From Diphasiastrum complanatum (lineage: Eukaryota; Streptophyta; Lycopodiopsida; Lycopodiales; Lycopodiaceae), in NCBI GenBank assembly GCA_029204225.1, contig CM055095.1:56848844-56912843 (forward strand): 64,000 nucleotides of DNA, read 5' to 3'. Positions 12,301 to 25,000 of the stretch are shown here, in pieces (within the stretch, counting starts at the first letter, position 1; every line of letters starts with the position of its first letter). A program made the translations under genes and the position numbers. The notes beneath the pieces were generated by a model. It saw only the letters and a list, made by a program, of their open reading frames with translations. It ran no database searches and was not told the origin of the DNA.

Positions 12301-15300
12301 TATGCAATGAAGCCCTACCATAAAGATAAGTCAAAGTACAGAACTATTTTTTGGGAAAGGCTGCTGCGGTGCTGCAATCATTTTTAGTCAACTGTTACTT
12401 TAGCAAGCTCATTCCTCTCATTTTGTTTGTTTTCTTTGAAATTGAAATCACACCCAGCTTGTGGGAGTTGACAAAATTGGAGTTGAAACTTTGTTTGCAA
12501 TTTCCCAAAATTGTATCTTCTTTTGCTGCAAAGAAGTGGCTATACTTTTTCGGTATTGGTTGCGTAGAGTAGCACGGTCTGAAATCTTCTGCCTATGAAT
12601 GACCGTGGCACCGAAACTGAACTAGTTTATGTCTCTTTTGAAGAAGTATTGCAGGCAAACCCCTCTGCTAGCTAGCTGAAATTCTTGAAAAGTTGAACTT
12701 GACTCCCTTAATTTGTTCCACAAGTGGGGACTACTCGAGGATAAGATTCTTTAAAAAACATCGAGACATGTTCTCTTTTGATTTTAATGGAGTTAAAGTC
12801 ATTTTTAGCAGGCAATAGGGAGGGATTAAAAGCTTCAAAATATTTTGAGCAATTCATGTCCATGGTTGAAAAGCAAACAGATACAATAATTAAAGTGTTG
12901 AGACTTTGTTAAGCAGATGAGTACACGTTAGAAAAGTTTGCTGGGTTTTGTAAAGCTATGGAATATAGAGACAAGTTTGCCCTTATACGCCTCAGCGAAC
13001 AGTCGAAAGAAAAAGCAGAACATTTGTAGAATGTGCACTGAGTATGCTAGAAGGTAGAGGATTATTTAACATGCTTTGGGTTGAAGCGGTATCCACTGAG
13101 TTGTAGAGGGAAAAACAACAAAAGAAGCATATTGAGGAGTCCAACAGCAAGTTGCATACTTAAAGAGTGGTTGGTTGCATGGCCTCTGCACATATTCTAG
13201 ATAATAGGAGACAAAAGCTGGACTAGGGCCAAGAAAATTCCTATTTTTGGGCTATATATTATGCCATGCCGGCTGAGTACTAGGATCCTACCCCCAACCT
13301 CCCACATGCCATATGTGTGGTCACCTTGAAAAGTCTTGAACCATGAAACACCACATTCATCAACATCTTCTTATATGTAGGCCGTTCTAATTGCTCCATT
13401 TGCTTATGGGACCAATGAGGGCTTTTTTCCTCCACGTTGCAAGTGTGCAGCGACACATCTAACACTCCTCTCTTAGCAAGCACTAGAATGTGACTAACTC
13501 CCGCTTCCTATGTGACCAATTAAGGTTTGCAGAACGGCCTCCTTCGATATCATGTTGGAAAACTTTACTGTTGGGCCATGTGGTCACATGTGTGGTCACC
13601 CGCCAAAGACTAGTATGAGGAGACACCTCACATTCATCAACATTATCTTATATTTAGTCCATTCACTTCTCCATTTGCTTATGGGACCAATGGGGGCCAA
13701 TTTGCCTTCGCGTGGCAGGTCTATAGCTACATATAGTGATGAAGGAAAATCACATAGGCTATATGTCCTAGAAGCTAAGAAGCTTATAATGAGCAAAGAC
13801 ATGATTTTTGATGAATAAACCTAAACGAAGTTTCAAGAGAAACAAGAGAGTAGACCATGGACAACAATTGTGAAGAGAAAGATAAAGGGGCCGTTCCACA
13901 CTACATTGCCTGGCAAGTCTCAAATGTAAAATGGAGTTCTCCCATTGGTGGTCCAAGTGGGAAAAATGGGTCTCCCCCCTTTTCAGACTTAGATTGAGTT
14001 ATGTGGCGGATGAGGTGGCATGGGGCTCTTATTATTACGTATGGGCAACTCGAGCTCATTTTTTGGACCTGGGGACATTGCTTGGCATGTTGAGTTGCCG
14101 GGGGCAACTTACACAAAGGGACCAATGGTATGGTAGGAATTCAAACGGGCCAATCAGATTGTGGCTCTCCATCTAGCACTTACTCGCCAAGTTTGAAAGG
14201 GGGGTGGTCCATTGCCCATCAACTCACTTGCCAAGGTTCAAAAAATGGGTGGGAGGTGAAAGAGCTAGGCAAAGAAACTTGCCGCTAGTTGAATTTATCT
14301 TGTATATTTGCAGTTCATGATACACCATATTAGTGTGGTGATACTTGGATAATTGAATAGTGTTATATGTATGAATCTTTGTATTTGTAAAGACTGTATG
14401 TGTTCATGTTAGGCTATATAGTTTGTTCTCTATGGACGCAAATATTTTTGGCATACCTCAAATACTCATATAGGAGTAAAAGAGCTAGGCAAAGAAACTT
14501 GCCGCTAGTTGAATTTATCTTGTATATTTGCAGTTCATGATACACCATATTAGTGTGGTGATACTTGGATAATTGAATAGTGTTATATGTATGAATCTTT
14601 GTATTTGTAAAGACTGTATGTGTTCATGTTAGGCTATATAGTTTGTTCTCTATGGGCGCAAATATTTTTGGCATACCTCAAATACTCATATAGGAGTATA
14701 AGACGTACAATATAAAAAAGATTTGTCTTGGCATATGTCACCACCTTCATGACATTGACTTGAAAGAGACAGACTGTTGAATCTGCATATCATTTTGTTA
14801 CTAAGGAGTATTTTTTACTTTTTTGGTGAACTTGCTTAGGAGGCTGTAGCGTTGACTTATGTGGAGTGGATGAAAATGCAAAGCGAGCAACCCACTCTTA
14901 GTTAAGCTTGGAAGAAGGATATTGATTCTAGACTCACGGCAAAATCTTTCACGTGCTTTGCCTTGATTCTGCTTTCATAGAGTTCTAGTTTACAGAGAAA
15001 GACCATGGGTGTGATGTATTCACTCATGACCTGAAAAAATGCATTTCAGTCACCTTTTCTACCACCTCAGAATTACAGAGTAATTCCTTTCCCTTTTGTT
15101 AATTTTGCAATCCTTGAACTTGTAATCTATAAATTACGTAACATGCTTCATGCTGTTTTGTCCTTCTATTGTATATTTCGATTTGGACAAGACATAGTGG
15201 ATTAGGTTCCAGACTTCCTTCTGTGTCGTGGCCCATTTGTTGTGTCAATAGGGTTGACAAGCAGTATATTCATCTTTTCAAAGAATGGAATTATTACCTT

Positions 15301-18300
15301 GAGACAGTAATTCCCCTTCCAAGGGGCTTGGTTGCTAATAGCAAGGATTAGGGAGATGATAGGAGGTTGAGTCCCAGGATGAGGTTATTAACTTTCTATT
15401 ACTCAGGCCCACGCAGAGCTTGTCCAAAGATCTAGAAGGCTAGAGACAGCACTTGGAGGTAAAGGCAACGGTAGTAGGTGTAGAGCCAAAGCTCATGGCA
15501 GCTGCACTAAAATTAACCGGCAGCCTAGAGGCAAGAATGGCAGGTGAAACTTGACATGGTGTAGATTTCCTTCATGTCTTCTGCATGCTCTATATTGGCA
15601 GACCTAGTGGAAGAGCCTTTTGATATTACAAGAATGTTGATTTCTAAAATTCAGGATTCAGGGTTGTGTGAAGTTCTAGGAAATGCCATAAAGTTCGGCA
15701 AGTGCCTTCCCATATTATAAAACTATGCTTGAGAAATTTAAACCTTAAGTTTGGATAGAGGTTCAAGCAAATGAGGAAATCTTAATTTGCAGGTTTGTGT
15801 TCAAAATCCTAGTCATTATTCAATGTACCATTAGAGTTACATACTTCTGCTACAAGAAAGTTAGAAGCAAGAAATAGCAAGGAAAGGCTTGGCCAAATCT
15901 TTGAGGAGAAGTTATTTTTGATCATTTTACTTCCTTGGGATGGCCAAGCCTGCCGGTTGATTAGAGTAGATGGGTTGATTGATCCTGTTGCTGATGCCTG
16001 TAGCATCTTTGTTTTCTGCAGGTTTTACTCAGTCAATCTCATCGATTTCGAGCACTTGTGCTGCTTGGAAGGTTTTTGGACATGGGAGCATGGGCTGTTG
16101 ATCTGGTATGCCTGGAAATCATTTGGGCCTGTGATGATGTAATTAAACATGGATAACCTAATCATCAGCTACTTATCTGCTTAGAGCACTTCAATTTTCA
16201 TAGTTTTACCATTACTTCAAGAAGATTGGGTAACGCTTGTAGTCTTTTCTGTACATGGCCAGGCACTTTCTGTTGGGATATTTCCTTATGTTCTTAAGCT
16301 GCTTCAAACGACTGCAACAGAACTCCGGCAAATTTTGGTGTTTATCTGGACCAAAATTCTAGCTCTTGACAAGGTACTGTGAGTACAAGGTAGATGGATG
16401 GTTTCAGCTAGCATTTTTGCATTGTTGTGTTGCCGATAACAGAAACAGGTTGCAGCAAGCAATTCAAGGCAATTATACTGAAATTAGCTTTTGATTCTAA
16501 AAACACAACTTTTTCAGTATGACTTATTTATTCCCTTAGTGAATGCTAGTGGCCATGTATATCTTGAGAAGTTGGTCTCGTGTATCCACATACATGCAGA
16601 GCCTAGTTCTCTTCATTAGGCCGTATCTGATGCAACTTCTTGGAACATTACTTGCAGTCTTGTCAAGTTGATTTAGTGAAAGATGGTGGACATCATTACT
16701 TTATAAGATTCCTGGACAGTCCAGATGTTTATCCAGAGCAACAAGCAATGGCAGCCTTTGTTTTAGCTGTTATCATGGACGGTCATTCACGTGGGCAAGC
16801 TGCATGCTTTCAAGCTGGATTGATTGGAATTTGCCTCAATCATATTCAGGCTGCTTCTATCACAGAAGCACAAGCAGAGCCACTTCTGTTGCAGTGGCTT
16901 TGTCTCTGCCTTGGGAAATTGTGGGATGGCCTAGCTGAGGCACAGAATACAGCATTCCAGGAAAATGCTCCAGCTATCCTAGCTCAGCTTCTTGTTGAGC
17001 CACAACCCGAGGTGCTTCTTTTGAATAAATTTGTCAAAATTTGGTAACTGTGTAAATTCGCTCATCTGAGGACATTTATTTTGACTCTGGTATTCAGAAG
17101 GCTTTACTTCTTCTTTCTGATATCAAGGCTTTTTCGTCAGTTGATATATATTTTGCAATGGAGTAAAATTTGACATAAAGAAGCTAAGTTTGGCAGTGTA
17201 GCCATTGAATTTATAGTGACATACAGACTGCTGTATGGGATTTGTGCCAATTGCATCTCTGGATCTTGTTTTCATAATATGCAGGTTCGAGCTTCTGCCA
17301 CTTATGCTCTGGGAACACTCTTAAGCTCAGGAAGTGAACTTACTGATGATAGCAACACGTCTGAGGACGATGAAGAGGAAGACAAACTGAAATATGAGCA
17401 AGGGATTGCTAGGAGTCTTCTGAAAGTAGTCAGTGATGGAAGTCCACTTGTTAGAGCTGAACTTGCCATAGGTATGCAACAAAAGCACCAAGTCATCAAG
17501 CTTTTAATAACTTTGGCATGTTGTTGTATTAATTGCTAGATTACTGTTTATATTGAGTACATGATATGCTACATTTTTGAGTGGATGAAGTTGTACTAGG
17601 ACTGACTGAACTAGTATGGGCAATAGCAACACATCCATTGATGACTTTTTACTTAGGGTGTGGATGGTTTCATGGTTCTTTTCAAGCAAAGTGATCCAAA
17701 TGAAATTTTTATTATTGCTGCTAATTTCAATTGTACTTGCTGATTGCTTTGGTGGCAGCCCTCTCACGCCTTACAATTAGTCATTGCCGGCATCTACACT
17801 CTGCTGCAGCTGCATACTTAAAGCCTCCCTCCAGTCCGGCAATTGCAACACTGCAAACTTTGGGCTCAACTAGAAGTCCTAGTGGCAGTTTAACTGGTCC
17901 TTCTCAAATACTTTTTGGTGGCAAGCCCCAGAATTTGGAACAAGGAAAATTACCAATACGTGCAATTGAAGGGTCGTCGCAAGGAAGGCGTATGGTTACT
18001 AGTAATTCTCCTGTGGGTTCGCCAGGACACATGCCAACTCCTCCATCTTCTGGCGCGTCCTCTCCTTTAGATGACTCAAAGTTGTTAGAGAATGGCTCCA
18101 TCAACAATGGACTTGCAAAGTCAAAGCGAGCTCGTGCAGAAGATAGTGGTGTTTATGTGCAATGTGTGGCAGCTGCCTATGCTCTAGTGAGGGATCCATC
18201 ACCTCGTGTTGCAAATCTTGGTAAAATTATTCTGCGTAGGATTGGCGTGGAGTCATATGTGATGCAGTCAGGAAGGCCTACAACTAAACCTGGCCACAAC

Positions 18301-21300
18301 AGAAATTCGTCTGTGCCGAGTTTTCAACTGAACCATCAAACTGGTGGTCTGACACGATCTGCTTCTTGGGTTGAAACAAATCTTGGTCAGTTTGACATTC
18401 TGGAATTCTTTATGAAATTAACATGCGAAGACTGTGTGTTCCTTGGCATTTTACTGATGGTTTTGCTAACATACTTGTGAAAAAATTTGTGTTATAACTA
18501 GTGTTGAACTGAGATTTTGCTGCCACTGCTATACCAGGAAATCCAGGAGTAGCATTTAGGACCTCTGCTAGCCCTCCGGCTAGGCCAACGTATTTGAGTT
18601 GCAGTCCTGTCGGGATGCGCAGGGTCCCTTCTCTTGAATTCTCATCTTCCATGGCAACCTCACAAAATCCATCAAGACTTCAGCTGCGTATAAGTGGAGA
18701 GATTGGAAATGGAGTGTCATCATCCTTGCTTAAGCCTTCTAGTGCCACTGGACTTGCAGAAGCTGGCTCTATGCTTTCTGGTGCAGTAACTCATGTTGCA
18801 GTGGAAGTGGGTCTTCCAGAATCTATGTTGTATAGTTGGAGTTGCGGGCATTTTTCAAGGCCTCTTCTTGAACCTGCTTTAGATGATGAGGATGAAATTC
18901 TTGTCAGGCGCGAGGAAAGAGAACGAATGGCTCTTGATGGCATATCCAAGGGCCAACATTTAAGTGAGTTTGTTATCATTTTGAGCCATATCAGAAAACA
19001 CAACTTGGATTTCAGCAGCTCTATGCTGTCCTGAAGTTTTTATGTCCTGATCCTAGCATCTGCATCCTGCTACAAATCAGTAACATTATCACATACAGTT
19101 CAATTCTTCAATTGAAACTCCATGGATATTCTCTAAGCGTCTAGCCCATTGTTTGCAGATGTGAGCAAAGTTAGCGATCAGATTGCAAGTTGGGATACGC
19201 AGTCAGATATGGGCACTAAGGCTGTGCTTCTGCATCCGTTTCTTCCAATAGTTTGTATTGCAGATGACAAGGAGACTATACGGTAAGTAATATATATTTT
19301 GTGGAGTTGATGTTTTTCCTGCTGATTAGGCACATAGTAGCCAGAAAATGCATGATTTTCAAAAAGAACAAGAATATATGAGAATACTGTCTCTCATTTA
19401 TAGACACAAATTAAGTCATCTGAGCATTGTCACATGACCAGGTAGAGTAACACATGCATAACTAGATCCATTCTACTCCCGCTTTTCAGATATCACTTCT
19501 AGTCACTTTATCCAAGGTCCAACAATACCTCTGTAGGATAAGTAAAAGCCTCTATGAAACACCTACTTAAACCAAGCCATCTAATTGTACAATCTTCGAG
19601 CATAAAGAGCTGCTATCAGAATGAACTCCTCACTTTCTGAGCATGTGCAACAGCAGAAAGTGAGCGGTAGAAAATCTTTTTTATGATTTTCTTGTGCTAT
19701 TTACTACTTTTTGCCTTAATTTTCTTAACTTTTTTTGTCAATCATATCATCTTGATGAACATATAAAAATTTTATTTCCTTTGTTTTGCATGGGGCAATG
19801 TGTTTCAACTTTACCCAGTTCCACGTTTCCCCATTTTGCAAAATATGAGTTGGCAAGTGGACAGGAAAATATTTTGGGTAATAACGTTTCCCCAACTTCT
19901 TTTGCTTGGGAAAGACCCATTACTAATACACGATGTCAAGAAAAGTTTTAACTAGACTCTGGGAAATGAATTTCCCTCAGGAAACACAGTCGGTAACAAC
20001 TCAGGGCTTGTATGGTGCCCCAGGTTGCTTCACAGTGTCTTACCCAGACCCTGAGTGTATATCTGGATGTGCTATTTGTTGTTCAGGCACCTTGTTTCCT
20101 GGACTGACTTTGCATGGACTTTTGAGCTGAAAAAACATTGTTATCTAATAGAGTGATGAAAAATAGTTTCCAGCGAGAATGTAGGAAATGAGTTTTTTGT
20201 TGAACCTTGACTTCAGATTAGGGTAGTTTGTGGTGTACTTGCAAAGACCAATGAAGGACATGGGATAGCTGGTGGTGACTTGGGCAAAAGTAGCTCCTAC
20301 TTCTTAATCATTGCATGGTAGCATACGATACCAATAGCTGTGTGGAAGGTATTGATTAGTGTTGAACTTGAACCTAGATGTAAGATCTTGGAGAAGACAG
20401 TTGAAAACTATATGTCGATGAGCATTGTTCATAAAAGATTATCTCCTGGAATTGTTCACCTGAAGGGGTTGAAAATGTTATGTCCCTACTTGACTAATTA
20501 ACATGCCAAGCCTTGAGAGAGGATGGATGCTTGGATAAGTGCTTCCAAGAGCTAATGTACCATGCAAAGTCGTCCTCAGGAGTGAGCAGATGTGTTCCTT
20601 TGACAAGCTTCTTTGATTTTGTCACTCATACTACTGTTGCTTCCTGTTATTATCAAATTATCAACAAATAACACAAGTATTAAAGTTCACCTTCTTGATA
20701 TAAGATATTCAACTTCAGATCACCTTTGCTTCTTGTAGAATGCTTTTCAGGTAAGGATATCAGTTGCTGAAGACCAAGCTTGCACTAGCAATTTACCATA
20801 CGAAGCTTTCCTTGATTTGTGTACAAAATTTTGAACTAAAAAATTCGTGGTTGAGTGATGTATACCTTCCCTTCCAAATGTTCATCTAAAAACAATGATT
20901 TGACCTCCATTTGGGCTATGGGCCATACATATTGTATATTAAGCACGAAACCAGAAAAAGTCTTTTAGTGTGCATTTTAGCTATGGGAGCAAAAGTTACT
21001 TCATAGTCAGTTCCTTCCCCTTTTGCAACCCACGTTGCTTTCTGCTTTTCAACACCTCTGCCTGCATTATATACGACTCTTTGTACCGATTTGGTTCAAG
21101 TTGGCTTCATTTTTTTTTGTGGCTCAATCAATTCCCAAGTACTATTTGTGATGAATTGTTTTCTTCTTTCATAGCTTCTCTCTTGTTGAGAGGCTTTTTG
21201 ATAAGTATGTGGTTCAAAATTGCTCAAAATAGTAGTTATTAATGTGAAATCCAGATTTGTTTGTAGCTATCTTCTCTTTTTTGAAGCTCTTTTACCACTC

Positions 21301-22039
21301 TCTTGACTAGTTGCACCATGTTGCAACATGTGTCCATCTTCTATTGTCTTTAAGTACAATCCGGGAAGCTTGTTTGAGGCTTCAGCACTAGTTGTTGTAG
21401 TGCTTCTTTGTCTTGTATTTGGGGTGGAATTTGATCATTATTTAGTAACCTTTAAAATGCTTCTATGTGACATAGTGTCCCATTTCCTTCTTGTTTCATC
21501 GGATTTATTCACTTATGCACTGCAATCAAATACTCTGAAATGTGAAATTTGGCTTTTGATCTATGAACACCTCTTCGGGTTTTTTTTAAAATCCAATGTC
21601 CTTGTTGGTGACCCATTTTGAAGAGACCACTCCGGTTGAATAGCTTTCAACACAAAGGATTGGTCAAACCTTTTCCATTCATCATGCTTCTTGTACATTT
21701 TGCCAAGGTTTTATTCTTTGTTTTTGTAACACCATTTTGTTGCAGGGTGTAGAAAGTAACTATTTGTTTCCTTTTTTCAGATTGAAAAACGTTTCTAGAA
21801 ATGAAACGCGTTTCTGGATCTAGAATCGTAGAAAAAAAACAATTATTAAAAAATTAATAGGGATTGACAGAATCCAATAGGGATGTCTGAACTGGACCAC
21901 ATGTACCTGAAACATTTGGCAACCTACATAACTGTATTGTCCTTAATGCTTTAATTTGATACCCATGTTGCCCGCGAAAATAATAAAATAATCAGAAACG
22001 TGTTTCTGGACGTGTTTCTAAAAACGCTAAGCAACTATG

Positions 22040-22081
<42 letters not shown>

Positions 22082-25000
22082 AGAGAGGAGGAGGAGGAGG
22101 AAGATTAGTTTATTAATTTTTACGTGCTTCAAAATTGATGTTGCCTGGCTCAAAGAATCCAGGACAAACCTTTGCGAGCTTTCAAGGAACCAAACTTGTC
22201 TCTTCATCATGCTAACAGCTGATCAGTTTCCGTTTTCTATGCTCCAGGATATGGAATTACGAAGATGCGACGGTTGTGAATGCATTTGACAACAACACAT
22301 CTCCAGAGAAGGGCGTCTCCAAGCTTTGCCTTCTGAATGACTTCGATGACAGCTTACTTCTGGTTGCTACAAGTAAGATTCATTTGTCATACTTTATGGT
22401 GGTTGGAGCAAATATTTTCCTTAACTTGTTGGCTAAAAGGGTCACTTGTACTAGATTTTTCTACCTTGAGATTTGATATTCCTCTTTTAGATGACGGAAA
22501 TGTCCGAGTCTGGAAAGACTACACACAGAAGGATAAGCAGCGCCTTGCCACCGCATGGCAGACCATTCATGGGCATAGACCTGGTGCTCGTGGTGTTGGT
22601 GCCGTGGTTGATTGGCAGCAACTAACGGGGTATTTGGTAATGTATCTGCAAACTATTTGCTTAGCCTGGTTACTGTTCCACTTTTCAACCTGATTTAGCA
22701 TTTTTCAGTTGTCTTAAAAACTGCTTTAATAATTGGCACCTCCTACAGTATGCATCTGGTGAAATATCATCTGTCATGGTTTGGGATCTTGATCGTGAGC
22801 TGCTTGCTTCAAGCATTTCTTCTCAAGCCGAAAGCTGTGTCTCTGCCATCGTATGTTGTCCTTTAACCCTTATCATTTTTGACTGACATTTGTTCAAAGT
22901 ATTGGCAATTCTCTTTTGTGACGGCTGTTGTTCATCGGATGGAATTTTAGTGGATTTTTTTTTTTCAGAATATGATTGGGTCCTTTCACACTTACTATGA
23001 TTGTTTTTTGATTACACTTTCCATCTTCAGTCTGCATCGCAAGTGCATGGAGGGCTTTTGACAGCTGGCTTTGCTGATGGTTCAGTAAGAATATTTGATG
23101 TGCGAACTCATGATGCGTGAGTATTTTCAAATTCCAGGAAGAATGGCTATAATCGATTTCAATGTCAGTTTGTGTAGGCTTTGCATTTTTCCTTGTTTTT
23201 TGCTATGTCACTTTTTCCTTACAAAATAAATCATTCTGTTATCTCTGAAAACTGAGTTCTAAACTGCATCCAAGTCTTGCCGAAAGGAGTCTTACATACA
23301 CCATAGTTGCCAGGGAACGGGAACGTGATTCCTGGGAACGGGAACGTTTTCGAAAACCTGGGAACGCCACGTCATTAATTATAAGTTTGAAACAGTGCTC
23401 AGGAAAAATTGGCAAAGCATAGGAATGGAACCGACATTATTTCTCAAAAATGGGTATCTTGATACTTCTGACTGTTTTTTATATAGGCCATAGATTACAG
23501 AACATAGAGACCTTCCCCATGTTCGGTGTGCCATATGGAATGACCTCGTTCCGTACGCTGTGGAACTGTGGTGCTGGCATCCCTTGCAAGTAAGCCTCAG
23601 ATCATATTGACGGAGCTGAGCGTAGTTGTCCTCTTTGCTATTTGTTTTTTGTGATGCAATAGCCAATTATTTGTACTAGCATTTGTGATATACAAATGTA
23701 AAATGTACAACAATCGGTAGGCTGAGCCTAGATAGGAGCTCACGATCCCCTAGACATCAACGAGGAAGCAGGTGGGATTTGACTTTTGTCTCACAGTGCT
23801 GTAGTCACACTCTTACCCAACTCCGCCTGCTGTTCTTGTCCGAAGTATTATTACCACAGTATGTGGGAAGGAAAGTGATGGTAGGCAGCAAAAAGGGATA
23901 GGCAAGATCTCAAAAATAAAAAATTGATAAGATACCCTTAAATCCAAAGGATGATCCAGGAGGGGGAAGGCTTGCAACAGATTAGGATTGGCCGGAAAAA
24001 TGTGCCGAATAGGCCTGCTTTGCGTCAAACATCTTGAAGGGGCTCGCATCGATGCTAGCCAAAAACTAATCATTTTAACGAAAATGAGATAATAATGGAT
24101 ATGGAAGGTGTTGAATTCGAAGCGGATGCAACTGTTCTTTGACCATGTATGGAGGGGACACATTTCTGAAGTCAATTTTTTTTTTTCTGAAAATTTGGGT
24201 ACACCTTGTACCTCCATGAATTTTCTGGAGTAAATCATCAAATACATCATTGTTACCTATTCATATGCTGTTTTGTCACACTTTAGACAGTTTCATGATG
24301 ACTGCTGTTCTACCTGATGAGAATTCTTTGGTGGCAGGATAGATATGTAGACTTAAGGGACCTATGAACCCTAAGAGATGATGAATTATACCTCATATGA
24401 GACATTTGTCACTTTTTCTCTCCCTCCAGCTGTGTGTGGGTCTGTACTATGTAGTTATCCTAAAGCCTTGATAATTCCTCGAATCATGTTCAAGAAAGTT
24501 GAATGCGTGTAAAAGTTTTGCAAGGTACTCTTAAAGCTCTTAAAAAGTGCAAAATTACATGAAGCTCTAGGTATGTTAAATCATACAAGAAATTCCTCAC
24601 AAAAGCAATTTCTAACTAGTATTGTATGCACCTAAGCTACAAAGCAATACATGAGTTACATTATTCTATAGAAATCCAGCTCTATCAGAAAAGAACATTA
24701 AGCTATCCAAGGATACCTGAAAGAAGCAAGCACCTTTTATTCTCCTCTGCAAAAGCACACGTGATCAAACACGTCCTCAATTTATTTTGCGCCAATGTAG
24801 ATGGTTGCTCATATTCCATGTATCCCATTTCTCAATTCTTGTTCTCTATTTTCAAAGGGGTCATGTTTTCTGGGTCGGAGAAGTTCAGAAACTTGCCATT
24901 TCAGCTTATGTGTGCTCTTTCAACTTACATTCAACACTTGAAAGTTTTATATGCTCGTTACTAGTCTTGAGAGAATGCTAGTTGTTTCAGTCTCGTCTTC

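Noticed and set aside
14259-14699. The 220-bp repeats as LTRs of a small element or a CRISPR-like array
   Set aside because: They are directly adjacent with no internal region, lack TG...CA ends, and only two units exist.
17302-18107. Minus-strand frames inside RAPTOR exons
   Set aside because: They are shadows of conserved RAPTOR coding sequence on the plus strand.
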